Positions 44,745 to 54,341 of a stretch of DNA of 64,000 nucleotides are shown here, one piece after another (within the stretch, counting starts at the first letter, position 1; each line of letters starts with the position of its first letter). Under the pieces are notes generated by a model. It was not told the DNA's origin and searched no databases. It saw only the letters and a program-made list of their open reading frames with translations. The stretch is from Pseudomonadota bacterium (GTDB lineage: Bacteria; Pseudomonadota; Alphaproteobacteria; Sphingomonadales; Sphingomonadaceae). The DNA lies in contig JAIUPN010000003.1 of NCBI GenBank assembly GCA_020160755.1, forward strand, positions 124,001 to 188,000, given 5' to 3'. A program made the position numbers and the translations under genes.

Positions 44745-45959
44745 ATGACCCTGCGCCGCGCCGCCATCGTCGCCCCGATCCGCACTGCCGTCGGCAAGTT
44801 CGGCGGCGCGCTGTCCTCAATGACCGCGGGCGAGCTTGGCGCGGTCATCCTGAAGGCGCTGGTCGAGCGGACGAAGATCGACCCGGCGCGCGTCGACGAC
44901 GTTGTTTTCAGCCAAGGCTATGGCAATGGCGAGGCGCCGAGCATCGGGCACTGGTCTTGGCTCGCGGCCGGGCTGCCGCTCGAGGTGCCCGGCTACCAGC
45001 TCGACCGCCGCTGCGGCTCGGGGCTGCAGGCGATCGCGAACGCCGCGATGATGGTCCAGACGGGCATGTCCGACCTCGTCGTTGCGGGCGGCGTCGAATC
45101 GATGTCGAACGTCGAACATTACAGCACCGACATCCGTAAAGGCGTGCGCGCGGGCAATTTGACGCTCCACGACCGGCTGACGCGCGGGCGGCTGATGTCG
45201 CAGCCGGTCGAGCGCTTCGGCGTGATCACCGGGATGATCGAGACCGCCGAAAATCTCGCGAAGGATTACGATATCAGCCGCGAGGCGTGTGATACCTATG
45301 CCGTGCGCAGCCATCAGCGCGCCGCCGCGGCGTGGGCGAACGGCCTGTTCGACGACGAGCTTGTCCCGGTGTCGGTGCCGCAGAAGAAGGGCGATCCGGT
45401 CGTCTTTACGCACGACGAGGGTTACCGCGCCGACGCCACAATGGAATCGCTCGGCAAGCTGCGCCCGCTCGAAGGCGGCGTCGTCACCGCGGGCAATGCG
45501 AGCCAGCAGAATGACGCTGCGGCGGCGTGCCTTGTCGTCGCCGAGGACAAGCTCGACGAACTCGGGTTAGAGCCGATCGCATGGTTCCACAGCTGGGCTG
45601 CGGCGGGCTGCGATCCGAGCCGGATGGGCATCGGCCCGGTCCCTGCGGTCGAGCGCCTGTTCGCGCGCACCGGCCTCGGCTGGGGCGACATCGACCTTGT
45701 CGAACTCAACGAGGCGTTCGCGCCGCAGGTGCTCGCGGTGCTGAAGGGCTGGGGCTGGTCGGAGGGCGACAGCCGCAACGACATTCTCAACGTCAACGGA
45801 TCGGGCATCTCGCTCGGCCACCCGATCGGCGCGACCGGCGGGCGCATCCTCGCCAATCTGACGCGCGAGCTGGTGCGCCGCGACGGCCGCTACGGGCTCG
45901 AAACGATGTGCATCGGCGGCGGACAGGGCATCGCTGCGATCTTCGAGCGCGCCGTCTGA
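44745..45959 (+). CDS. Acetyl-CoA acyltransferase (thiolase)
   Basis: This 404-residue thiolase has the nucleophile Cys90 in DRRCGSGLQA, His in GHPIGATG and the second Cys in MCIGGGQG. It cleaves or forms 3-ketoacyl-CoA with release or use of acetyl-CoA. The variable loop (MSQPVERFGVITGMIETAEN) differs from housekeeping PhaA, in line with a catabolic role. The start has GGAGAAATG upstream. Confidence 0.92.
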   Translation: MTLRRAAIVAPIRTAVGKFGGALSSMTAGELGAVILKALVERTKIDPARVDDVVFSQGYGNGEAPSIGHWSWLAAGLPLEVPGYQLDRRCGSGLQAIANAAMMVQTGMSDLVVAGGVESMSNVEHYSTDIRKGVRAGNLTLHDRLTRGRLMSQPVERFGVITGMIETAENLAKDYDISREACDTYAVRSHQRAAAAWANGLFDDELVPVSVPQKKGDPVVFTHDEGYRADATMESLGKLRPLEGGVVTAGNASQQNDAAAACLVVAEDKLDELGLEPIAWFHSWAAAGCDPSRMGIGPVPAVERLFARTGLGWGDIDLVELNEAFAPQVLAVLKGWGWSEGDSRNDILNVNGSGISLGHPIGATGGRILANLTRELVRRDGRYGLETMCIGGGQGIAAIFERAV

Positions 45960-45961
45960 GC

Positions 45962-47554
45962 ATGGAGGGCCTTCGTCAGGCCCTGACCGCCGCGCAGGCC
46001 TATCGCGGCGCTGCGGAGGCTGCGCTTGCCGAGCGGTTGGCGCACGCCCGGATCGACCGCGAACAGCGCGCGGCACACGGCTTTGCATGGGTCGCGACGA
46101 CGGTCGCGGCGCTCGAAGCCACACTGGATTGGGCCGAGACCGGGCAGGGTGCGAACCCGCTCGATGCGAAGGTTGCGACGCTCGCTTTCGCCGAGGGGAT
46201 CGGCCAGCTCGTCGGCGGGCTGCCGATGGCGCAGAACGAGATATTCCGCCCCGCCGACCTTGGACTGGGCGCGGCGGCGCGGCGATTGGCCGAAAGCTGC
46301 GCCGACCTGCTCGACGCCGACCATGCCGCGCTGCGCGCCGACGTCGCGGCCGCGCTCGCCGATGGGCACTGGCCGAGCGAGACGCTGCACGACGCCGATC
46401 TCGATTCGATCCGCGACCAGTTTCGCCGCTTCACCGATGCCGAGATCGTTCCGCACGCGCACGACTGGCATCTCGCCAACGACCTGATCCCCGATGCGAC
46501 CGTGCAGGCGATGGCCGACCTGGGCACCTTCGGCGTTTGCATCCCCGACGAATATGGCGGGCTGGGCCTGTCAAAGCTGGTGATGTGCATCGTCACCGAG
46601 GAATTGTCGCGCGGCTGGATCGGCGCGGGCTCGCTCGGCACGCGCTCCGAAATCGCCGGCGAGCTGATCGCGATGGGCGGCACCGATGCGCAAAAGGCCG
46701 AATGGCTGCCGCGCATCGCGAGCGGCGAAGTGCTGCCGACTGCGGTGTTCACCGAACCCGATGTCGGATCGGACCTCGGCTCGCTGCAAACCAAAGCGCG
46801 GCGGGAGGGCGATCATTGGGTGATCGACGGCGCGAAAAACTGGATCACCCACGCCGCGCGCTCCGACCTGATGACCTTGCTCGCGCGCACGATGCCCGAC
46901 GCGAAGGGCTATGCCGGCCTGTCGATGCTGCTCGTTCCCAAGCCGCGCGGAACCGAAAGCGAACCTTTCCCCGCCAATGGCATGACCGGCAGTGAAATCG
47001 AGGTGCTCGGTTATCGCGGGATGCGCGAATATACGTTGCAGTTCGACGCGATGCGTGCCCCCGCCGACGCGCTGCTCGGCGGCGAAGAGGGGCAGGGGTT
47101 CAAGCAGCTGATGCGCACCTTCGAGGGCGCGCGGATCCAGACCGCCGCGCGCGCGGTCGGCGTGGCGCGGCGCGCGCTCGAACTTGGGCTGGGTTATGCG
47201 CTGGCGCGCAAGCAGTTCGGCAAGGCGATCGTCCATTTCCCGCGCGTCGCCGACAAGCTCGCGATGGGCCTCGTCGATTTCGTCGCGGCGCGCGAGCTGT
47301 CCTATGCCGCGGCGCGCGCGAAGGACGGCGGCAAGCGCTGCGATATCGAGGCGGGGATGGCGAAGCTGCTCGGCGCGCGCGCTGCCTGGTCGAACGCCGA
47401 TGCGAGCCTGCAGATCCACGGCGGCAACGGCTATGCGCTCGAATATGAGATCAGCCGCGTGCTGTGCGACGCGCGCATCCTCAACATTTTCGAAGGCGCG
47501 GCGGAGATACAGGCGCAGGTGATCGCGCGCGGGCTGGTCGGCGGGCGGAACTAG
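45962..47554 (+). CDS. Acyl-CoA dehydrogenase with N-terminal extension, (2S)-methylsuccinyl-CoA dehydrogenase-like
   Basis: This 530-residue flavoenzyme is about 150 residues longer than ordinary acyl-CoA dehydrogenases. The helical N-terminal extension and the core phrases (DQFRRFTDAEIVPHAHDWHL, GMTGSEIEVLGYRGMREY, IQTAARAVGVARRAL, LQIHGGNGYALEYEISR) closely resemble Mcd of the ethylmalonyl-CoA pathway, as remembered. Mcd oxidises methylsuccinyl-CoA to mesaconyl-CoA. The other pathway genes (ccr, ecm, mch) are not in this window, so an alternative branched dicarboxylyl-CoA substrate is possible. The start is 2 bp after the thiolase stop. Confidence 0.82.
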   Translation: MEGLRQALTAAQAYRGAAEAALAERLAHARIDREQRAAHGFAWVATTVAALEATLDWAETGQGANPLDAKVATLAFAEGIGQLVGGLPMAQNEIFRPADLGLGAAARRLAESCADLLDADHAALRADVAAALADGHWPSETLHDADLDSIRDQFRRFTDAEIVPHAHDWHLANDLIPDATVQAMADLGTFGVCIPDEYGGLGLSKLVMCIVTEELSRGWIGAGSLGTRSEIAGELIAMGGTDAQKAEWLPRIASGEVLPTAVFTEPDVGSDLGSLQTKARREGDHWVIDGAKNWITHAARSDLMTLLARTMPDAKGYAGLSMLLVPKPRGTESEPFPANGMTGSEIEVLGYRGMREYTLQFDAMRAPADALLGGEEGQGFKQLMRTFEGARIQTAARAVGVARRALELGLGYALARKQFGKAIVHFPRVADKLAMGLVDFVAARELSYAAARAKDGGKRCDIEAGMAKLLGARAAWSNADASLQIHGGNGYALEYEISRVLCDARILNIFEGAAEIQAQVIARGLVGGRN

Positions 47555-48714
47555 AGCCAGAGCAGGGGCTGGCGCACCGGGAAGTTGCGCACGACCTCGC
47601 CGATGGTCGGATCGGGATCGAGGCGTTGCCAGAGGTCCAGCCAGTCGCTGCGCTTTTGCGCGAGGCCACCGAAAAGCAGGCTCGGCTGGCGCACCGGGAA
47701 GCCGTCCCCATATTCGATGTCGGGCGGCAGCGACCATTGCGCCTTGTCGGCGATGAAGGGCGCCATCCACGCGATCGCGCCGCCGATCGAGCGGCCGTCC
47801 TCTGTCTGCCAGTCGATCAGTTCGCGGCCGCCGAGCAGCCACGCCGAGGCGGCAAGGACGTCGAGGTTGAAGAGTGCATAGGCATAGGGCTTGGTGCGCG
47901 CGAGCTCGAGCGGCTGGCGGCCGTCGGGGGTGATCTGGGTCGGGATGATCACGGTCTGCAACCGCGTGCGCGTGTCGGCGAGGACGTCCTTTCGGCCGAG
48001 CAAGGCGGCGAAGGAGGCGGCTTGAAGCAGCCAGCACGTGCCGTGGTTGTTCTGCTCGTCGCGTTCGGTGATGCCGAAGGGGGAGGCGGTGAGCCAGTCG
48101 AGATAGGCAGCGAACCAGCCCTCGACGCCGGCGCGGATCGCGGCATAGCCCGGAGCGTCCCGCCGGGCGAACAGGGCGGCGGCGCGCGCGACCTCGACGA
48201 TCTGCAGCGTATCGATCACCCCGATGGCGCGGCCTGCGTTCACGCCGATGATCGCCTGTGCATGATCGAGGTTCGGGTTCATCCGCGTTGCCGGATCAAC
48301 GAACCACGCGGCGAGGTGGCGCATCGCGCGCTCCGCAAAGCGTGCCTCGCCGGTGAGGTCCCACAGCGCCGCGAGCGCGGGGACCGTGCGGCCGAAGGCG
48401 ATCAGCGCGTCGCGGTGGCCGTCGAACTTGTCGGGATTCGAGCGGCCGTCGCGGCGAATATAGGCGCCGCCGGGGTTCGCCGGATCGGGCCACCAGTAAT
48501 CGCCCTCGGAATAATAGTCTTGCGGACCGGCCGGGCTGCGCGGCGCCGCGATGGCGGCGATCGTGCGCGACTCCGCGGCGAGTAGCGCATCGGCCAGCGG
48601 CGTCAGGCGCCGGCGTTCGATTGCACGGATGTCGAGGCCGCGGGGCCGCGGCCGTGCCCATGCGGCGGGAGCGGCCAGCAACGCGGCGAGGAGCAAGGCG
48701 CGCCGTGCGATCAT
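47551..48714 (-). CDS. PL5-like alginate lyase family protein (paralogue 1)
   Basis: This 387-residue alpha/alpha-toroid lyase has a signal peptide (about 1-20), so it is periplasmic or secreted. The catalytic NNHGTCW motif and the sugar-binding run YWWPDPANPGGAYIRRDG are typical of the alginate_lyase family (PL5), which beta-eliminates mannuronate or glucuronate linkages. It is a paralogue of the next gene, with the same two motifs. It ends 4 bp inside the convergent dehydrogenase gene. Confidence 0.86.
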   Translation of the reverse strand: MIARRALLLAALLAAPAAWARPRPRGLDIRAIERRRLTPLADALLAAESRTIAAIAAPRSPAGPQDYYSEGDYWWPDPANPGGAYIRRDGRSNPDKFDGHRDALIAFGRTVPALAALWDLTGEARFAERAMRHLAAWFVDPATRMNPNLDHAQAIIGVNAGRAIGVIDTLQIVEVARAAALFARRDAPGYAAIRAGVEGWFAAYLDWLTASPFGITERDEQNNHGTCWLLQAASFAALLGRKDVLADTRTRLQTVIIPTQITPDGRQPLELARTKPYAYALFNLDVLAASAWLLGGRELIDWQTEDGRSIGGAIAWMAPFIADKAQWSLPPDIEYGDGFPVRQPSLLFGGLAQKRSDWLDLWQRLDPDPTIGEVVRNFPVRQPLLWL

Positions 48715-48723
48715 GCGCCGACC

Positions 48724-49983
48724 TTAGCGCGCGCGATGGCGCAGCAACAGGTCGCCGCCGACCATGCGTGGATAGGCGCCGGGACCCCATGCCGTGTCGG
48801 CGCGAACGAGCAACGCGTCGAGCATGTCCGCGGGCCAGCGCTGTTCCTTGTAGGGCCAGTCCACCGCGCGGCCGCGATACCCCGCGACATAGTCGGTCGC
48901 CTTGCGGAGCGAGCGGCCCTTTTCCTCGGCGCGATAGAGGTCGATACCGAGGCAGGCCGCGCTGTCGGCAACGATATAGGCGGCATCGAGTGCAAAGAGC
49001 GAATAATGGAAGCTGCGCGTGCGGCCGAGTTCGGCGGGCATGGCGCCCGATGCATCGACCTGCCGCGCGATCCGCGCTTTGGGAAAGGCTGCGACGATCT
49101 GGTTTGCGATCCCTAGCCGCCGCGCGAACAGCGCGAAGCGCGCAACCTGCGCATCGTACCAGAGGCCGTGGTTGTTCGACGCCTTGCCCTCGGCCTTGCC
49201 GTTGGTGCTCTTCAGCATCCAGTCGACATAGCGCGCGAACCAGCCTTCGAGCGCCGCGGTCTCGTCGGGCGTCAGCGCCCCCGACGGCGCGATCAGCCCC
49301 GCGGCGTCGATGACCGTGATGAAGCCCGCGCCGTCGAGCACGCCTTCGGGGCGGCCGTTCGACACTCCGGGTACGGCCTGCGCATAAGTCATGTTCGGAT
49401 TCATCGCGGTCGCCGGATCGAGGAACCAGCTGCGGATCACCCGCGCCGCGCCGTCGGCATATCGGCGCTCGCCGCTGTAATAATAAGCGAGCGCGAGCGT
49501 GTCGGCCTCGCGGACCATGCGGCCGAGCGCGCTGCGATCGAAGCGATTGCTTTCGACCTCGGGATTGGTGTCGCCGTCGCGGCGGATGTACGCGCCCTTG
49601 GGATCGGCGGGGCTCGGCCACCAATAGCGCGCGAGGCTGACATAATCGCGGCGGTCGCCCGATATCGGAATACTGCGCTTGTCCATCACCGAGGGGGGCT
49701 TCGCGCCAAGCGCCTTGTCGGCACGTGCGATGAGGCTGCGATAGGCGGCGCCGACCGCGGGGTCGGTCGGGAGCGCCGCCTTGATCGCTTCGAGGTCGGC
49801 GGGGCGCAGCGTGAAGGTGCGGCGCCCGCCGGACGACGGGGCATAACCCTCGCTCGCGTCGCAACCGGGCGCGGCGGGCGGGGGCGGCGGTGATGGCGAG
49901 GAAAAAGCCGCCGCCGCGGACGGAAAATACGCGGCGGCGGCCAGGATAGCCCAAGGGAGTCGGGCTAAAGTCGTGGGCTTCAC
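48724..49983 (-). CDS. PL5-like alginate lyase family protein (paralogue 2)
   Basis: This 419-residue protein has a signal peptide (VKPTTLARLPWAILAAAAYF) followed by a Ser/Pro spacer. The lyase domain has YWWPSPADPKGAYIRRDG and NNHGLWYD. The start is a GTG whose first base follows the receptor frame so that GTGA overlaps the receptor TGA; translation coupling is likely. The next lyase starts 9 bp later. Two diverged copies suggest two linkage specificities, such as endo and exo. Confidence 0.85.
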   Translation of the reverse strand: MKPTTLARLPWAILAAAAYFPSAAAAFSSPSPPPPPAAPGCDASEGYAPSSGGRRTFTLRPADLEAIKAALPTDPAVGAAYRSLIARADKALGAKPPSVMDKRSIPISGDRRDYVSLARYWWPSPADPKGAYIRRDGDTNPEVESNRFDRSALGRMVREADTLALAYYYSGERRYADGAARVIRSWFLDPATAMNPNMTYAQAVPGVSNGRPEGVLDGAGFITVIDAAGLIAPSGALTPDETAALEGWFARYVDWMLKSTNGKAEGKASNNHGLWYDAQVARFALFARRLGIANQIVAAFPKARIARQVDASGAMPAELGRTRSFHYSLFALDAAYIVADSAACLGIDLYRAEEKGRSLRKATDYVAGYRGRAVDWPYKEQRWPADMLDALLVRADTAWGPGAYPRMVGGDLLLRHRAR

Positions 49984-52847
49984 AGGCGGACCCGGAAGCC
50001 GAAGAAATATTGGGTGCCGCCGCGCGACACCTCGGCGATGCTGTCGTATCCGCCCTTGTACATCACGTCCTCGGTGCCGGTGACGTTGATCGCCTGCAGC
50101 TTCAGCTGGACATTTTTGGTGAGGTCGTACTGCGCCGACAGGTTGAGGTAGGTGCCGCCGCGGATCTCGCGGTTGGTGCCGCCGTTCGGCTTGTAATAGC
50201 CCGAGCGGTAACGAAGGTTGGCGCGTAGCGAGAGCCCCCATTTTTCGAACCACAAAGATCCGCTCGCGGTCCATTTCGACAGCCCGATTAAATTCGCCGG
50301 GTCGACATAGGCGGCGATCGGCGAGGTGTCGGGATATTCGAAACTGGCGAAGGCGCGGTTGACCGATCCCTGGATACCGAAACCGTCGAGCGGGTCGGGC
50401 AGCCATGTGAAGGCGTGGCTGGCGGTCGCCTCGACCCCGTAGAGGTGCCGCGTTTCAAGGTCGTTCGACGGGGCGACCGGGTTGATCGTGAAGGTTTCGG
50501 TCACCGGCGCGCTATTGTCGCGGATCGTGGTGACGGTGATGTCGGTCGGGATCGCCTCGGAGCGCCCGATGACGGTGCCCTTCGCCCATTTATAATAGCC
50601 TGCGACCGACACGAGCGTGTCCTGCGACGCATAGAGTTCGAGGCTGGCGTCGATATTCCACGCGCGCAGCGGCTTGAGGTTGGGGTTGCCGGTCGTCGCG
50701 TTGAAGATGATATTGTCGACGTCGGTCCCGGGTCCGGGGGTCAGGCTGACCCCGGCCCCGAAGCTTTCGATCCCCGACCGCGCGATAGCGCGATAGGCGG
50801 CGAGACGCAGCTTGACCTCTTGCGACAGGTCGAAGGCGATATTCGCGCTCGGCAGGAAATAATCATAGCTGCCCTTGCCGCGGTTGATGGCGAGCTGTCC
50901 GGCCGGATCGACCGCGATGACATAGGCGTCGTTGCCGCTGTCGATGGTCAGCCGGTACGGCTGGCGGAAGCCGACCGAGCTGATGTCGGTCTTGACCCAG
51001 CGTAGTCCGACATTGCCGCTGAACGGCACGCTGCCCGCATCGGATTCGAAATTCGCCATCGCATAGGCGGCATAGATGCGCTCGGTGACGTCGATGTCGC
51101 TCGGGTCGCGGCCGTCGGCGGGATAGGGAAGCGCGTCGTCGCTGCCGGCAAAGGTACGGAACAGACAGTCATTGTCGAAGCTTGCCCAGCGGGTGACGTT
51201 CGTCCCCATGCCCTTCATGTAGCTCGTGGTGGTGAAGGGGGTGCGGCACTGCTGGTTCGCCTGCGTGATCAGCGCGGTCACCGTCGCGGCGTTGCCGGGG
51301 ATCGTGTTGAGGTCGTTGTTGCGGGCATTGTCGTTGGTGCGGTGATGGTCGGACACGCGGCCGCCGAACTTGACGCCGGTGATGAAGCCGTCGAACTCGC
51401 GGTCGATGTCGAGCCGCGCGGCCCAGATGCGGTCGGTGCGGTCGGTGACGAAGCGGCGGCGCGCATAGACCGCATTGTTCGCGTTGGCGAGGAACAGGCC
51501 GGGATCGGTGATGTCGAAATTGTCGAACGCGACAACCGGCACGACATCGTCGTCGATATAGGTCAGCGTATAGCCGACGCGGCGCGTCGAGCGCATCCGC
51601 GTCTGCTTCTGCGTCTCGGTCCGGTGGCTGTTCGAATAGGATGCGTCGAACGCGACGTTCCAGCGGTCTGGCGACCAGATCAGGCTCACGCCGCCGCCCA
51701 GATATTCCTCGTTGCGCTGGCGTGTCTCGAGCTGGTTTTCGAGGTTCGAATTGCCGCGATAGCTCATCAGCGCGCCGCGCGAATAGCCGTCGCTTTCGTT
51801 GCCGATCGCCAACGGCTGGACGCCGCGCAGCCCTTCGGTGATACCGAGGACGTTGCGGTCCTCGAGGCTGTTGCGCTTCGAATACTGGCCGTCGAGCGCA
51901 ATCTCGAAATCGGGTGACGGCCGCCACTGGATCGCGCCGATCAGGCCGTCGCGGACCTCGGAGGTGCGCTGGGTGCGAAAGCTGCGCGACGAATTGGCGA
52001 AATAGGGATCGACGATCGTCTCGTTCGCATTGCGCGGCGCGGTGGCGAAGGTGCAGTTCAGCGTGTTCGTCGCGCCGTTGGTCGCCGCGGTGTTGCACAG
52101 CTGGAAGGTCGAATTGGCGTTATAATAATCCTCGGGCGCCGACGTGTCCTGCCGCTGGTAGCCGATCGAGACGCCGATATCGCCGATCCCGGTCGAATAT
52201 TGGTCGGTGTAGGAAAAGTTGGCGCGATAGCCGAGCCCGTCGTGCTGGTAGACGTCATTGTCCTGCGGCTGGAAATCGCCGCGCACCTCGAACTGGATGC
52301 GGCGCTTGCCATAATCGAGTGGCTTCATCGACCTGAGTTCGATGATCCCGCCGACCCCGCCTTCGAGGAAGTCGGCGCGCTGCGTCTTGTAGACGAGCAC
52401 GCCGTTGACGAGTTCGGACGGGAATTGCTGGAAGGCGACCGAACGGTCGGGGCCGGCGGTCGACACCTCGCGACCGTTGAAGGTCGAAAAGCTCAGGGTC
52501 GGGCCAAGCCCGCGCACCGACAGTTCGTTGGCGTTGCCCTTGAAGCGGTCGGCCGAGACGCCAACGATGCGTTCGAGCGTGTCGCCGACCGAATTGTCGG
52601 GGGTCGCGCCGATCTCGTCGCTGACGAGGCCGTCGACGACGATGTCGGCATCGCGTTTGAACGCGATCGAGCTGCGCTGCGTCGCGCGGGTGCCGGTGAC
52701 GAGGATTTCGTCGCCGCCCTCGATCGCCGCGACCTGCTCGCTTTCGGTTGCGGCGGACGCTTCCTGTGCCTGCGCCGGCAGGGCGGCGAACAATGCGGCG
52801 GATGCCAGCAGCGCGGCGCGGGTCGGCAAGGCCGATGGTGACGTCAT
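49980..52847 (-). CDS. TonB-dependent receptor of the polysaccharide locus
   Basis: This 955-residue outer-membrane receptor of the large TonB-Xanth-Caul type begins with a signal peptide (to AQA). DEILVTGTRATQRSSIAFKR lies before the plug (ADIVVDGLVSDEIGATPDNS is a family fingerprint) and the barrel ends FFGFRVRL. This type is used by sphingomonads and Caulobacter for oligosaccharides. The start at 52847 has AGGAGAGGGAA in front. The first gene of the receptor-lyase-lyase operon, it is preceded by three operator-like elements. Confidence 0.9.
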   Translation of the reverse strand: MTSPSALPTRAALLASAALFAALPAQAQEASAATESEQVAAIEGGDEILVTGTRATQRSSIAFKRDADIVVDGLVSDEIGATPDNSVGDTLERIVGVSADRFKGNANELSVRGLGPTLSFSTFNGREVSTAGPDRSVAFQQFPSELVNGVLVYKTQRADFLEGGVGGIIELRSMKPLDYGKRRIQFEVRGDFQPQDNDVYQHDGLGYRANFSYTDQYSTGIGDIGVSIGYQRQDTSAPEDYYNANSTFQLCNTAATNGATNTLNCTFATAPRNANETIVDPYFANSSRSFRTQRTSEVRDGLIGAIQWRPSPDFEIALDGQYSKRNSLEDRNVLGITEGLRGVQPLAIGNESDGYSRGALMSYRGNSNLENQLETRQRNEEYLGGGVSLIWSPDRWNVAFDASYSNSHRTETQKQTRMRSTRRVGYTLTYIDDDVVPVVAFDNFDITDPGLFLANANNAVYARRRFVTDRTDRIWAARLDIDREFDGFITGVKFGGRVSDHHRTNDNARNNDLNTIPGNAATVTALITQANQQCRTPFTTTSYMKGMGTNVTRWASFDNDCLFRTFAGSDDALPYPADGRDPSDIDVTERIYAAYAMANFESDAGSVPFSGNVGLRWVKTDISSVGFRQPYRLTIDSGNDAYVIAVDPAGQLAINRGKGSYDYFLPSANIAFDLSQEVKLRLAAYRAIARSGIESFGAGVSLTPGPGTDVDNIIFNATTGNPNLKPLRAWNIDASLELYASQDTLVSVAGYYKWAKGTVIGRSEAIPTDITVTTIRDNSAPVTETFTINPVAPSNDLETRHLYGVEATASHAFTWLPDPLDGFGIQGSVNRAFASFEYPDTSPIAAYVDPANLIGLSKWTASGSLWFEKWGLSLRANLRYRSGYYKPNGGTNREIRGGTYLNLSAQYDLTKNVQLKLQAINVTGTEDVMYKGGYDSIAEVSRGGTQYFFGFRVRL

Positions 52848-52892
52848 TTCCCTCTCCTCTTTTGACGCTCCCGCTGCCGGAGGCGCGACCCG

Positions 52893-52910
52893 ATTGATAC
52901 CGGTGTCAAT
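52893..52910. promoter_or_regulatory. ACCGGT-centred near-palindrome, candidate operator
   Basis: ATTGATACCGGTGTCAAT is palindromic except for one pair and lies 46 bp upstream of the receptor start. Its complement shares TTGACACCGGT with a site in front of the GH88/105-manD pair. A CG-centred palindrome of this type is typical of LacI-family regulators, none of which is in the window. Confidence 0.5.
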
Positions 52911-52916
52911 ATTATA

Positions 52917-52946
52917 TGTAATACAACTTGTGAAATGTATTACAAC
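52917..52946. promoter_or_regulatory. Tandem TGTAWTACA operators
   Basis: TGTAATACAAC (52917-52927) and TGTATTACAAC (52936-52946) are two copies 19 bp apart, about two helical turns. Each contains a 9-bp palindrome (TGTAATACA or TGTATTACA). FCD-type GntR regulators bind TNGT/ACNA-type palindromes, so the GntR gene at 56519 is the natural candidate. Confidence 0.5.
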
Positions 52947-53009
52947 TTTGCGAGGGTGAGTCAATCGCGGGTAATATGGGGTGGGCCTTGGCAATTCATC
53001 CCTTTTATA

Positions 53010-54161
53010 TCAACGCTTTATGCGCTTTTTCGACAGATCGTACATCGCGGTGCCGGCGAGCAGATAGCCGCCGCTGCCGTAAAATTGGGTTTCCTTTGCC
53101 GATACGCTGTCGGGGCGGTCGCCGACCTGCTGGACCCAGCCGAGCATCCCGTCGGGCTGGACCGCGCCTTGCAGGGCGTGCCATCCGCGCACCGCTGCGG
53201 GCTCATAGATCCGCCGGTCGAGCAAGCCGTTGTCGACGCCCCACGCAAAGGCATAGGTGAAGAAAGCGGTCCCGCTCGATTCGGGTGGCGTGCCCGGATC
53301 ATTGTCGAGCAGCGATGCCGGCCAATAGCCGTCGGCCTTTTGCAGCGTGACGAGTCGCGCCGCCATCTTCCGGAACAGGCTCTCATAATAGGGCCGCTGC
53401 GGGTCTTGCCTGTCCAGCACCTGCAGCACGCGGACAAGGCCGCCCATCACCCAGCCATTGCCGCGGCTCCAGAACAGCTTGCGCCCCTTGGCGTCGCGCA
53501 TGTCGAAAAAGCGGCTGTCGCGGAAATAGAGATTCTCCGACGGATCGAAGAGATAGTCGGTCGCCGCCTTCCATTCCTCGTGCACGAAATCGGCGTAGCG
53601 CTTGTCGCCCGTTGTTTTGGCGAAGCGAAGCATCGTCGGCGGCGCCATGAACAGCGCGTCGCACCAGCACCAGCGGTCGGTGCAGGTCGACGTTCCCTTG
53701 CCCGGCGCGACGGGAATGAATTCGAGGCCGATCGTCGGGCGGTTGGCGAGCAGATGGTCGAAATAGGCGCGCACCGGCGCGGCCGCCTGCTTGCCCCCGC
53801 CGTTCTGCGCCGCCCAAAGCCACGCCTGCCCGATCAGCTGGTCGTCGGCATGATAGGGACGGTCGCCCATCCGCCATTCCTCGGCGCGCCCGAGGTCGAG
53901 CAGCGGCTTCGCATAGCTTCTGTCGCGGCCCGCGAGCTCGGTCAGCGCGACCCAGAAGGTTGCCTGCTGCCAGTCGCGCGCGTCCCGGACGCTTTTTCGC
54001 GCGGCGGGCATTGCCGCCCAGTTGGTGCGGTTCGCCAGCTGCCAGTCGGCGACGCGACGGGTCTGCGCGAGGATCGCGGCGGGCCGCGGCATCGCCGGTT
54101 CGGCGGGCGCCACCGCCGCGACGGGGCTGGTCATCATCAGGGCCACGAGGCTCAGCGGCAT
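53010..54161 (-). CDS. GH88/GH105 unsaturated uronyl hydrolase
   Basis: This 383-residue glycoside hydrolase with a signal peptide (about 1-20) hydrates the unsaturated uronate that a lyase leaves at the non-reducing end. The alpha/alpha barrel has the likely catalytic Asp in WCDALFMAPP. KLFWSRGNGWVMGGLVRVLQ and ESSGTAFFTYAFAWGVDNG are typical GH105/88 phrases. It is divergent from manD across 219 bp. The start at 54161 has AAAGGAAATGAC upstream. Confidence 0.88.
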   Translation of the reverse strand: MPLSLVALMMTSPVAAVAPAEPAMPRPAAILAQTRRVADWQLANRTNWAAMPAARKSVRDARDWQQATFWVALTELAGRDRSYAKPLLDLGRAEEWRMGDRPYHADDQLIGQAWLWAAQNGGGKQAAAPVRAYFDHLLANRPTIGLEFIPVAPGKGTSTCTDRWCWCDALFMAPPTMLRFAKTTGDKRYADFVHEEWKAATDYLFDPSENLYFRDSRFFDMRDAKGRKLFWSRGNGWVMGGLVRVLQVLDRQDPQRPYYESLFRKMAARLVTLQKADGYWPASLLDNDPGTPPESSGTAFFTYAFAWGVDNGLLDRRIYEPAAVRGWHALQGAVQPDGMLGWVQQVGDRPDSVSAKETQFYGSGGYLLAGTAMYDLSKKRIKR

Positions 54162-54293
54162 GTCATTTCCTTTGCGGGATCGAGAGGGTGACCGGCGAAA
54201 GGAGAGGCATTTCGGTGCAATTTTGCCGGATGCGGGGTGCATCTGGCGCTGCGCATCGCGTTTCCTCTCCCCTTGACGGGCTGGCCTTTGGCC

Positions 54294-54308
54294 TTGACAC
54301 CGGTGACA
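54294..54308. promoter_or_regulatory. Second ACCGGT-type operator site
   Basis: TTGACACCGGTGACA sits in the divergent GH88/105-manD region and shares an 11-bp identical run with the complement of the site upstream of the TonB receptor. One regulator probably controls both transcripts. Confidence 0.45.
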
Positions 54309-54341
54309 TATGTCTTTCCTTTTCGATCAAGTGTCAATAAG

